DNA of 64,000 nt from Posidonia oceanica (lineage: Eukaryota > Streptophyta > Magnoliopsida > Alismatales > Posidoniaceae): assembly GCA_037176725.1 (NCBI GenBank), contig JAZBRS010000077.1:4216001-4280000 (forward strand), written 5' to 3'. Positions 11,152 through 19,694 of this stretch are shown one piece after another; the stretch's first letter is position 1, and the number at the start of each line of letters is the position of its first letter. Below the pieces are notes generated by a model. That model ran no database searches. It had not been told where the DNA came from and worked only from the letters and a program-made list of their open reading frames with translations. The position numbers were made by a program, and so were the translations under genes.

Positions 11152-12354
11152 CTAGTCAGTTCGGGCCTTTTTCGACTGCCTGGAGTCTGGGAATAGGGGG
11201 CCGCCTGGCGGAACCTCAGAAATAGGCCAGAGCTCTCGGACTTCAGCTTCATATTCTGGGGTGCATCCTACACCTCTCACTGCTGCAATGTCTGTTGATT
11301 GGACCCCATGCTGCATCAGACTAGCAAGCTTCTTGGTCGGGGCAGTTGTGCTGAGAGGGTACATCTGTAGAAGCTCGGGCGCTGTACTGTCAATGAAGGC
11401 ACCCTGCCGGAAGCTGAACTGGCGCATGACCCTGATTGGATGGTATTCTACGCCCGCTGTGAAGCCTGGTAGAATGATCAGCCGCGCGTCGCACGCGCTG
11501 AAGAAGGCAGTAAATGGCTCAGCTACAGAGGGGACAATACGCCAGGTTATAGCATTGTCAGTCAGTGCTGATAGCTTCTCGTACTCTTCTTTGACGCTCT
11601 TTTCTGTCTTGGCACGGGCGCTGCTGCAGTAAGCTTCAAAGGCATGCACTTGAGGGCACAAGAGGTTCGTCTCTAAGTGCGCGGTCAGCCAGACTTGTAT
11701 GAGTGCTCTGCAACCGTGGAAGTGGCGGCAGCGATGAGAGATGCGGTCCAGCCCGCGATAGGTCTTTGCCAGGACAACTGGTGCCAGGTCTATGTGCTGG
11801 GTCACCACAGTTAATGCAATTTCTGCAACCTCAATGGCCACCGTTAGTCGTCCATGAGTAAAGATCAATTCGCCCAGAAAGCGGATGACAAATCCTCGGA
11901 GCCACAGCTCATCTCTGAGTTCTGCGCGCTTGTTCATGATATCATCGAAGTGCGCGAGGCGAAGCATAGGTTCAGGCCCACTGGTGCAGATTAGTTTCTG
12001 TTGGCAGGTTCGAGTGGGGAGCCCAGTTAGCTGGCTCAGGACCTTGAGATATTCATCTCGCCTCATGAAAACAGGCGGTCCCAGGATCTTGGAAAAGCCG
12101 CAGATCCGACGCACCTCTTCCAGTGTAGGTGTCAGCTCAGTTTTGTTGAAACGGAAGACATGATGCGCCGGCTTCCAGAATCTTGCGGCAGCACACAGAA
12201 GGTGACGGCTGACTTCCACATCAGCAGCCTTCAGCAGTTTAGTTGGGATCCCCCAGAGGCGCAGTTTCTCGCAGTCTTCCTGAGTGAGCCTGCCGATCCA
12301 TTCTCACAGGGTTTCCGAGCAGTGTGCGGGGGTCAGCAGAGTTGGGAAGCCCAT
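11152..12354 (-). CDS. DUF7745/plant-mobile-domain-like extra ORF of element A (one internal stop)
   Basis: A 401-codon frame from the ATG at 12354 (MGFPTLLTPAHC) to the stop at 11152, interrupted only by a TGA at 12304-12306 (codon 17). After that stop there is a 355-residue open frame. The body has RHLLCAAARFWKPAHHVF, then ELTPTLEEVRRICGF, and near the C-terminus GVEYHPIRVMRQF. These fit the pattern of plant DUF7745/plant-mobile-domain proteins, recalled from general knowledge and not searched. Membership is likely but the function is unknown. It is in the same orientation as pol and about 1.5 kb downstream. Element B has a decayed homologue at 2312-1105. The start was chosen because the B copy begins with the matching MSFPTL. 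It could be expressed from a spliced or subgenomic transcript; no signal proves that. Confidence 0.72.
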
Positions 12355-12730
12355 TGCGCCGATCGCAGAGACACAGGCTGATAGTTGCAGCGCTTGAAGG
12401 TACCTGCTATCAATAAACAGTCAGATCTCGCAGGCATATAATCTTTGACAACAAGCAGAAGCTGAGACTGAAAATGTAGTTCCATAAGCATCATAGTAGT
12501 TGATAACAGAACATAGCAATTAAGCACAAATAAGCAAGGGGGATTCTGCAGTAGTCTTGCGGGTACGGGGGCGAGGGCCGGCAGGAGATCTGGACCAGCG
12601 CAGTTCGAGTGTCGTCGATGCGCTCTACTGGGGAGAAGTACTGTCTCAGGGCCGAAGCGCGTTACAGAGCGGGAGAAATTGATAGGAAAGGAATGATAGA
12701 AGAAGATGCATGTATGCATGATGCAGGTGA
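12355..12730 (-). other. Upstream region of the extra ORF, element A
   Basis: No frame of note. It may carry the splice acceptor or promoter for the extra ORF, but I can point to no definite site. Confidence 0.4.
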
Positions 12731-12880
12731 TATGCTTATGAAGATGGGTAGTATGCTTAGATGAATGAGCATGCTTGGATAAATGAGTATGCTTGGATAG
12801 GTGAGTATGCCTGGATAGAATGAGTATGCTTGGATAGATGAGTATGCTTGGATAGGTGAGTATGCTTGGATGCCCTCAGC
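12731..12880. repeat. ~23-bp minisatellite GAGTATGCTTGGATAGG
   Basis: Six to seven units of (A/G)TGAGTATGCTTGGATAG with small changes. Not seen in B at the matching place, so a recent local expansion. Confidence 0.8.
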
Positions 12881-12900
12881 ATACGGAGTGCTTTGGTGCC

Positions 12901-13055
12901 CGCTGCAAAGGAAGGGAGTGGTCCCTGACTCACTGGGCCCTACCTAGACTCTTGACTTGTCGGTGGCTCTCCGGAACGGGTGTTGGCATTGTACAGGTGG
13001 TGGTGTGGTGAGGACAGGCTATTGGCCAAACTCTCAAGACCTACACCTATTCTTT
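12901..13055 (-). other. Conserved non-coding block 1 between pol and the extra ORF (A copy)
   Basis: Shares long identical phrases with B at 32393-32545: GCTGCAAAGGAA, GTGGTCCCTGACTCACT against GTGGTTTCTGACTCACT, TCGGTGGC, then GGTGGTGTGGTGAGGACAGG and CCAAACTCTCAA...GACCTACACCTA. No matching open frame. It could contain a 3' end, a splice site or a promoter. Confidence 0.6.
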
Positions 13056-13560
13056 CAGCTCTCTTTTTTTGATTGATTTCTCCCTCATAGGTATGCAGTC
13101 TTTCTCTGCCCCTAGCCAGGAGAAGGATGAGTGTTCGCTCTTGAAGGGATGTGGTAGATTCTTTTAAGCTCGACATGCTGGGGGTCTCTAGTGAAGCATG
13201 GGGGATAATGGTGCCTGTGTTTTTCGGGCTACATTTTGCCTTTTTTCTTGTTTTTTGCTTTGCTTGCTTTTTTCCCCTTTTTTTTTGGTTTTTGTTCTAT
13301 CTCTTTTCTCTTTCTTTTTTTTGCTTGTTGTTTTGCTTTTCTCTCTTTTTTTTTTCAGGCTTTTGCTATCCCCATTTTGGTGGCAAAAGGAGGGTGTTTG
13401 AAATGTAATGGATTTAAGTTTTGGGTCTGCTGTGTGATGGGTAGAAGGAGCAGGGTTAGACTGCACACCCCTATCTCTAGGGCCGGCTTTTGTCTTCGTC
13501 TTCTGTTCCTTGGATGTGCCCAAACCTAGGTGTTTACTCTCGCTTTTTCCAGACTCACAT
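13056..13560 (-). other. T-rich spacer between conserved blocks
   Basis: Plus-strand T-rich tract at 13230-13370 (A-rich on the coding strand). Overlapping hydrophobic frames here are low-complexity artefacts. No gene seen. Confidence 0.5.
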
Positions 13561-13730
13561 CCTAACATTTTTTCCTCCCTCAGAGGTGTATGTCCTTGCG
13601 AGATTAGGCGGTTCGCCTGTCCTCGTTGGTGGTGGCTCCCTCACTAGCTAAGACATCTGAGTAGTGCTAGGTGAGGTAGGGTGACTCTTTTCAGAGCAGG
13701 CAAGCACTTCCGATTTTCATCACCGGGCCT
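13561..13730 (-). other. Conserved non-coding block 2 just downstream of pol (A copy)
   Basis: Matches B 32861-33033 and, reverse-oriented, C 48951-49138: CCTCCCTCAGAGGTGTA, GGTGGCTCCCTCACTAGCTA, AAGCACTTCCGATTTTCATC. C keeps it although its pol is gone, which argues for a cis-acting role such as 3'-end formation or RNA structure rather than coding. Confidence 0.65.
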
Positions 13731-13886
13731 AAGGTACAATGCTTGAGAGGATGACGATGATGATTCGAAAGGAAGGGACGCAAGAGTTGAAAGGATGATG
13801 ATGATGATTTGAAATAAAGATGAAGCAAGGAGGCGAGAATGCAAGCGCGAGTGGGAGAAGGGCATCTGCAACGGGGCCGCTTTCGG

Positions 13887-16130
13887 CTACTGATAGTACT
13901 TCTTTAAATAGCAGAGGTTGACGGGCTCAGACTGCTTGACCCGGTCCATATCCTCAAGAGTTACAGCGCCTCCCGAAAAGATCTGCCTGACCACAAAGGG
14001 GCCACGCCAATTGGGTTGGAATTTCCCTCGACCATCAGGCAAATGAATGGCGTGCAAGACAAGGTCCCCTGGCCGAAAGTTTCTGGGCTGGACCTTTTTC
14101 AAGAATGCTCTGGCCATCCGCTTCTGATAGCAGTGAGCGTTGTGCATAGCCTGCAATCTGCGCTCATCAATTAAGTTTAGTTGGATGCAGCGGTCTTCGA
14201 CCCATTCTGCCTCTTCCAACTCAGCTTCTCGTAGGATCCGCAGAGAGGGGATCTCTACTTCAACAGGTAACACCGCTTCCATTCCGTACACCAGAGAGTA
14301 CGGGGTGGCTGCTGTAGAGGTCCGGATTGATGTCCTGTACGCCCAGAGTGCGTACGGGAGCTTGTGGTGCCAATCCTTGTGGGTTTCTGCCATTTTCTTC
14401 AGAATTTTGACAATGTTCTTGTTTGCAGACTCCACAGCTCCGTTCATCTGTGGCCGATAGGGCGAGGATCGATGATGCTTGATCTTGAGACTTTGCAGGA
14501 ATTCTTCGATCCTTTTGGCAATGAAGTTTGTGCCATTATCAGAGATGACTGAGTGCGGGACCCCATATCGGGCAATGATATTGTTCTTGATAAATTTTTC
14601 TGTTGCCACAGCGGTGACTGTTCTGTAAGAGGCTGCTTCCACCCACTTGGTAAAGTAATCGATCGCTACGAGAATGTAACGATGACCGTTTGAAGCAGCA
14701 GGGTGGATGGCGCCAATGACATCGATCTCCCAGGTGGAGAAAGGCCATGGCGAAGACATGTTGTGCAGCTGATGCGGAGGGGCCTTGATGAAGTTACCAT
14801 GAATCTGACAGTTGTGGCATCTACGCACGAACCGGCAGCAGTCGGCTTCTATGGTCTGCCAGAAATATCCTTGGAGCATGATCTTCTTGGCCAGGAGGAT
14901 GCCATTCATGTGCGGGCCACAGGTCCCCGCATGCACTTGAAGCATCAGCATGTCAGCCTCCGATTTGTTCAGGCAGCACAGTAGCATATGATTGTATGAC
15001 CTTCTGTACAGCTGCCCAGCCCCTAACACATACTTTGACGCCAGACGTGCCAGAGTTCTCTTGTCTGCTGCCGTGGTATCAGGAGGAAAGCTGCTAGACT
15101 CTAGGAAAGATTTTATATCTCGATACCAGGGCTGCTCCTCTGCTGGATCCGCCTCTTCTATGTTCAGGCAGTATGCAGGCTGCTCAATGCGAGTGACTGA
15201 TACATCCACTGTGCTATCTTCTGAAATGGTGAGCCAGGATGCCAGGGTTGCCAATGCGTCTGCATACGCGTTCTTGGCTCTGTTCATGTATGTGAAGCAG
15301 ATGCTCTCAAATTCTTCCATCAGCCTCAGCAAGTGTTCGTGATACGGCACAAGCTTGGGATCTTTTGTCCTCCAATCGCCGTTCACTTGAGAAATTACCA
15401 GCATGGCATCACCGTGCACATGCAGCTTCTGCGCTTCATGTTCGAGGGCGACTTTCAACCCTAGGATGCATGCTTCGTACTCCGCTTCATTGTTTGTGCA
15501 TGCGAAAGTCAGCTTCCTCGCGAAGGGAATCATCTGTCCCTGGGGCGTGGTCAGTACTGCGCCTACGCCTCGGCCCCTTTTGTTGACTGCACCATCAAAG
15601 TAGAGCTGCCATTCCTCTTGCTTCTCAGGATTTTTCTGCTCAGAGTCCTCCATTGAAAAGAGAATGTCTTCATCAGGGAACTGTGTCTGGAGGGGTTGGT
15701 ATTCAGGCAGAGGAAGGTCAGCAAGATGGTCTGCCATGGCTTGACCCTTCATGGATTTCTGTGTGACAAAGGTGATGTCGTACTGAGACAATAACACTTG
15801 CCACTTAGCACATCTGCCCACCATGGCCGGCTTCTGAAAAAGGAACTTGATAGGATCATGCCGGCATAAGAGCTGTACTGGGTATGCCATCATGTAGTGC
15901 CTTAGTTTCTGTGCAGCCCAGACAAGGGACAAACAGGTCTTCTCTAGTGTACTGTACCTGGCTTCGCATTCATTAAACTTCTTGCTCAGGTAATAGATGG
16001 CGCGCTCCCTTCTACCAGATTCGTCATGTTGGCCCAAGACGGCGCCCATGGAATGCTGCGTGGTAGAAAGGTAGAGAAGCAAAGGTCTCCCTGGTGTAGG
16101 CGGGACCAGGACAAGAGGCTTGATCAGCAG
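13887..16130 (-). CDS. pol: RNase H (two domains) and integrase part of element A polyprotein
   Basis: An open frame of 731 residues is reported from 16082, but the frame continues without shift from the RT. The order is a degenerate RT-linked RNase H (RERAIYYLSKKFNECEARYS), then a second RNase H of the type typical of Tat elements (YFDGA with Asp about 163, NNEAEYEA Glu about 201, GDAMLV Asp about 225, NAYADALA Asp about 275; numbering from 16082). A zinc-binding H/C region follows (His 384, His 391, Cys 422, Cys 425), then the integrase core with Asp 454, Asp 515 and Glu 551 (35 residues between the last two) and a C-terminal GDLVL.../WRGPFVV region ending KKYYQ at 13887. It cleaves the RNA of RNA-DNA hybrids and inserts the cDNA. 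All catalytic residues I checked are present in the second RNase H and integrase. Confidence 0.92.
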   Translation of the reverse strand: MLIKPLVLVPPTPGRPLLLYLSTTQHSMGAVLGQHDESGRRERAIYYLSKKFNECEARYSTLEKTCLSLVWAAQKLRHYMMAYPVQLLCRHDPIKFLFQKPAMVGRCAKWQVLLSQYDITFVTQKSMKGQAMADHLADLPLPEYQPLQTQFPDEDILFSMEDSEQKNPEKQEEWQLYFDGAVNKRGRGVGAVLTTPQGQMIPFARKLTFACTNNEAEYEACILGLKVALEHEAQKLHVHGDAMLVISQVNGDWRTKDPKLVPYHEHLLRLMEEFESICFTYMNRAKNAYADALATLASWLTISEDSTVDVSVTRIEQPAYCLNIEEADPAEEQPWYRDIKSFLESSSFPPDTTAADKRTLARLASKYVLGAGQLYRRSYNHMLLCCLNKSEADMLMLQVHAGTCGPHMNGILLAKKIMLQGYFWQTIEADCCRFVRRCHNCQIHGNFIKAPPHQLHNMSSPWPFSTWEIDVIGAIHPAASNGHRYILVAIDYFTKWVEAASYRTVTAVATEKFIKNNIIARYGVPHSVISDNGTNFIAKRIEEFLQSLKIKHHRSSPYRPQMNGAVESANKNIVKILKKMAETHKDWHHKLPYALWAYRTSIRTSTAATPYSLVYGMEAVLPVEVEIPSLRILREAELEEAEWVEDRCIQLNLIDERRLQAMHNAHCYQKRMARAFLKKVQPRNFRPGDLVLHAIHLPDGRGKFQPNWRGPFVVRQIFSGGAVTLEDMDRVKQSEPVNLCYLKKYYQ

Positions 16131-17063
16131 CTACTTGATCTTGGCAAATGCAGCCTGACACTCCTCGCTCCAGTGAATCTGCGCATTCTTCTTCAAGAGC
16201 TTGAATATGGGCTCGCAGATGGGCATAAGCTGTGCAATGAAGCGGCTAATATATTGTAAACGCCCAAGCAGACTTCTGACTTCCTTTTCAGTCCTGGGGG
16301 GTGGCATGTCCACGATGGCTTGTGCTTTCAATGGGTCCACCTCAATCCCCCTTTGGCTAACAATGTAGCCGAGCAATTTGCCAGAAGACACCCCGAATAC
16401 GCACTTCTTGGGATTCAGGCGCAGCTTGTACTTCCGTAGAGGGTCAAAGAGCTTTTTGAGACAGGTAAGATGATCTTCAAGCTCTTTGGTTTTAGCAATC
16501 ATGTCGTCTACATAGATCTCTACTTCTTGGTGCATGAGGTCGTGGAACAGCACAGTCATGGCCCTCTGATAGGTCGCACCAGCATTCTTCAGGCCGAACG
16601 GCATGACTTGGTAGCAGAAGACTCCCCAAGGGGTGATGAATGAAGTCTTTTCCATGTCTTCTTCTGCCATTTTGATTTGATTGTATCCAGAAAAGCCGTC
16701 CATAAAGGAGAGCATCTTGTGGCCCGCTGTATTGTCGACTAGGACGTCAATGTGAGGCAATGGAAAGTCATCCTTGGGACTCGCCTTGTTCAGGTCCCGG
16801 TAGTCGATGCAGATCCGGATTCGGCCATCTTTCTTGGGCACAGGTACAATGTTTGCCAGCCATTCAGGATAAAGAACGACCTTCAGAAAGTTGACCCTGA
16901 GCTGCTTCATTATCTCTTCCTTGATCATGAGCAGCCACTGTGGTCGCCATCTTCTTAGTTTCTGCTTCACTGGCTTGGCATCCGGGTTTAAGTGCAGATT
17001 GTGCACCACTACTTCTATGTCAAGGCCGACCATATCCTCGTAACTCCAGGTGAAGACATCCGC
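16131..17063 (-). CDS. pol: Reverse transcriptase part of element A polyprotein
   Basis: Same frame as gag, protease and integrase. Motifs in order: WLANIVPVPKKDGRIRICIDYRDLNKA is split here as WLANIVPVPKKDGRIR and CIDYRDLNKASPKD, then FMDGFSGYNQI, ITPWGVFCYQVMPFGLKNA, IYVDDMI (the catalytic YVDD box), and LLGYIVSQRGIEVDP. The domain copies the element's RNA into DNA. A TAA at 17064-17066 lies just upstream of the RT and a TAG at 16131-16133 just after FAKIK. Element B has Tyr and Gln at the matching places. The RT itself has no internal stop or frameshift. Confidence 0.92.
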   Translation of the reverse strand, partial: ADVFTWSYEDMVGLDIEVVVHNLHLNPDAKPVKQKLRRWRPQWLLMIKEEIMKQLRVNFLKVVLYPEWLANIVPVPKKDGRIRICIDYRDLNKASPKDDFPLPHIDVLVDNTAGHKMLSFMDGFSGYNQIKMAEEDMEKTSFITPWGVFCYQVMPFGLKNAGATYQRAMTVLFHDLMHQEVEIYVDDMIAKTKELEDHLTCLKKLFDPLRKYKLRLNPKKCVFGVSSGKLLGYIVSQRGIEVDPLKAQAIVDMPPPRTEKEVRSLLGRLQYISRFIAQLMPICEPIFKLLKKNAQIHWSEECQAAFAKIK

Positions 17064-19694
17064 TTATTCTTTCAGGAATGCGATGAACTCTGCTCGAGCC
17101 TGGGAGGACAGCTGGGCACTGATACGAACTTCTCTGACTTCCTCAGCTGTGCCGATGTTGACAACCTCTGTTTCTTCTTCAACATGGAGGTTGGGGCCTT
17201 CTGGGTCGTCGTCATAGGGCCGGAACTCGGGCAATGATTCATCAGTCTCATCCATGCCCGTATCATCCTCCTCTCCATAAGCAATAAGTTCCGAGAGGAT
17301 CTCTTTCTCAAGGGAAAGGCTTGTGATGTCAAAAGAGTGCATGTGTTCCGCTGCTTGACCCTAGTGACGCTTCAGGATGGTCACGCTTACTCTAGTGTTC
17401 TTGTAGCCTCGGTGCGCGACCTCCGTCCCAGCAACTTCTTCTGCTGTTTGCTCTGGCCTGACTAATTCTGTTGAGTGCTTTGCTGATTCTGTTGAGGGCC
17501 TTGCTGACTGTTCTGCTGCTGAGGCTTTCTGCTTTGTTACTGCTGCTGCTTGCACTGCTGATGCTTCCTCCTCCGGGTATTCTAGTGTGCTTGGGGAGGG
17601 TATGCCGGACCGGCGGCTGATCTGGGCATTGCCGCTCGCTATGCTGCTCAAATGAGGCATGTGTTGCACAAACCACCTAGACCCGCCTTCTGGTCGGAGA
17701 GTGATGAGCTCATCTGGTCTAGGGGAGTCCGGCGCTGCTGAGGCTTCTTCCAGGACCATGATAGAGGCATGGTCTTCTTGCAGAGGAGGGTCCGTAGCCA
17801 CGGCTTTCCCTTTCCTTTCTGCGGCTTGATGCTCTGCCAGGTCTTCTGCTATCGACTTGATTTGTTCTTGATAGAGTAGCTCTAAGTCGGACATCCAAGA
17901 ATCGACCTGGGCTTCTATCGCCACTCCTTCTTCCTCGTCCGAGGGGGAGTCGACGTAGTAGGCGCCGGGGGCCTGCGGCACTGGCCCGGCTGCAAGACGG
18001 ATTGCTGCCCTTGTAATCTGCATGATCTGGTTCACGGGCGCGTCCGATGGCGGCAACTCTGATGTAGAAGGCCCAAATAGACAAGTCAGCGGTGCCATAG
18101 ATGGATATGCTGCCAGGGTCACTGTTGGAGAGTAAGCAGGGGTGCTCTTCAGAGGGCTCAAGGGCCCGGAGAGTGTAGTGCTCAGTTGGCCTTTTGTATC
18201 GGGCCGTAACTGAGAGAGTGCAGCCTCTGACGCCATGGGGTCTTGCCATGAGAGCTGCTGCTGGTTGTCAGGAGGATGCGAAGCGGACTGCGCCTGCTGC
18301 ATTCCTAGAGGTGTGGATGCTGGAGCGGGCTGAGCTGCGCTGCTGGCTGAGCTGATTGACTGTCCCTCCAGAGATAGGGACAGTGGCACTGATGTTGCTG
18401 TGACCGCTGGTAGCATGCTTGCTTCTGCCAGAAGGAGTGTCTCTGACTCCTGCACTGCTGTTGTCTGTATTTGGGAAGCTGATGTGGCTGCAAAAGAGTG
18501 GGAACTTGCCAGTTCTGCCACAGGGCCTGCTGAGCTGCCTACTGTTTCTGCCAGAGGAAGAGCTGAATAGATTGACTGTGTGGCCTCTGCTCTGATTGCT
18601 GTTTCTGCTGTGCCGGTTGGGACTGCCTCTGTTGTGCCAGACTGCTCCTCATCCGAGTAGTAGTCCTCAACACACACCCAATCCTCTGTCGGTACCTTGT
18701 CTTGATCGTCGGTCGATCCCAGGGTTCCTGCACTGGTAAAGTTAGTGAGGTCTGTGAGAATGGCTGGTTCTGGATTGTTGAGCTGAAAGCAGTGATCTTC
18801 GTTGGTCTTGGGCTCGTAGCTGAGGCCTTCAGATTTCCTTCGCTCCACTACTACGATCGGCTCTGCGATCCCCTGGCCGTGACGCCCGAGCGGCGTACCC
18901 TTTATGTAACCCCACCTGTGACATACATTCTCGACCATTCGAAAGGGGTTGCTGTGAACGGTCAAGGAGTTGACACGTTCAAGATCAGGAATGAAGTTAA
19001 CCGGCTCACACCGATTAACGCGATATAGGGCTTCAGAAGTCTCGAGGTCAAACGGGATAGATTGCGAAGACACGAGGGAGACTGCTTCGATCCGCTCCTT
19101 CTCAAAGTTCTCCGGCATGACGACAATGACATCGTCGCCGCGATGGTAGTTTATCATTCGATGGAGGGTCGAAGGGAGGACCTGATGCTTGTGGAGCCAA
19201 GGGCGCCCACGTAGAAGATTGAAGTTCGGCTGCAAGTCGACGACATAGAATTCTACGTTGAAGACAACCGAGCCAATAGCAAGAGGAATAATCAGGACCC
19301 CTAGAGCATCATGGTGAGTGTTGTCAAAGGCTGTCATTCCCTTCACGACTGGCGTGATGTCCTCGGCTTTGAATCCGAGCTTGGTTGCAGTACGCAAGGG
19401 GCAGACGTTAAGGCCTGACCCATTATCAACCAGTGTTAGGGGAATGCGAAAGTTTTTGAACTGCACCGTGACGAATAGGGGCTGGTTGTGATTAATCCCC
19501 GCCGGAGGCAGCTCATCACTCGTAAAAGAGATGACCTGGAGCTCCGCAATCAACCCAACCATGCTCTCCAAGGCAGAAGGCTCAATGGACTGGGACACAC
19601 GGGCAGCCTGGAACACACGAAGAAAAGCCTCGCGGTGTTCGGCAGAGGTGTGGATCAAGTCCCAGATGGAAATGTCGGCTTTGACCTTCTTAAG
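17064..19694 (-). CDS. Protease, G-patch-like motif and long linker of element A polyprotein
   Basis: In frame with gag, after a TAG at 19695-19697. Numbering from 19658: an aspartic protease core at about 60-170 with LVDNGSGLN (77-84) as active-site loop; a glycine-rich, G-patch-like motif at 242-268 (HRWGYIKGTPLG...GIAEPI); then about 450 residues of Ser/Ala/Gln-rich linker. Within that linker a conserved acidic segment (YYVDSPSDEEE, DLELLYQEQ, SIMVLEEAS, PDELITL, GGSRWFVQHMP) also occurs in element B. A TAG at 17361-17363 and a TAA at 17064-17066 interrupt the C-terminal part. Conversion of the polyprotein to mature proteins is its expected job. The DNG loop in place of DTG/DSG is shared by A, B and D, so it is the family state, not a mutation. 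Confidence 0.85.

Noticed and set aside
13151..13529. Hydrophobic Phe/Leu-rich frames resembling membrane proteins
   Set aside because: T-rich low-complexity spacer; three overlapping frames give the same pattern.
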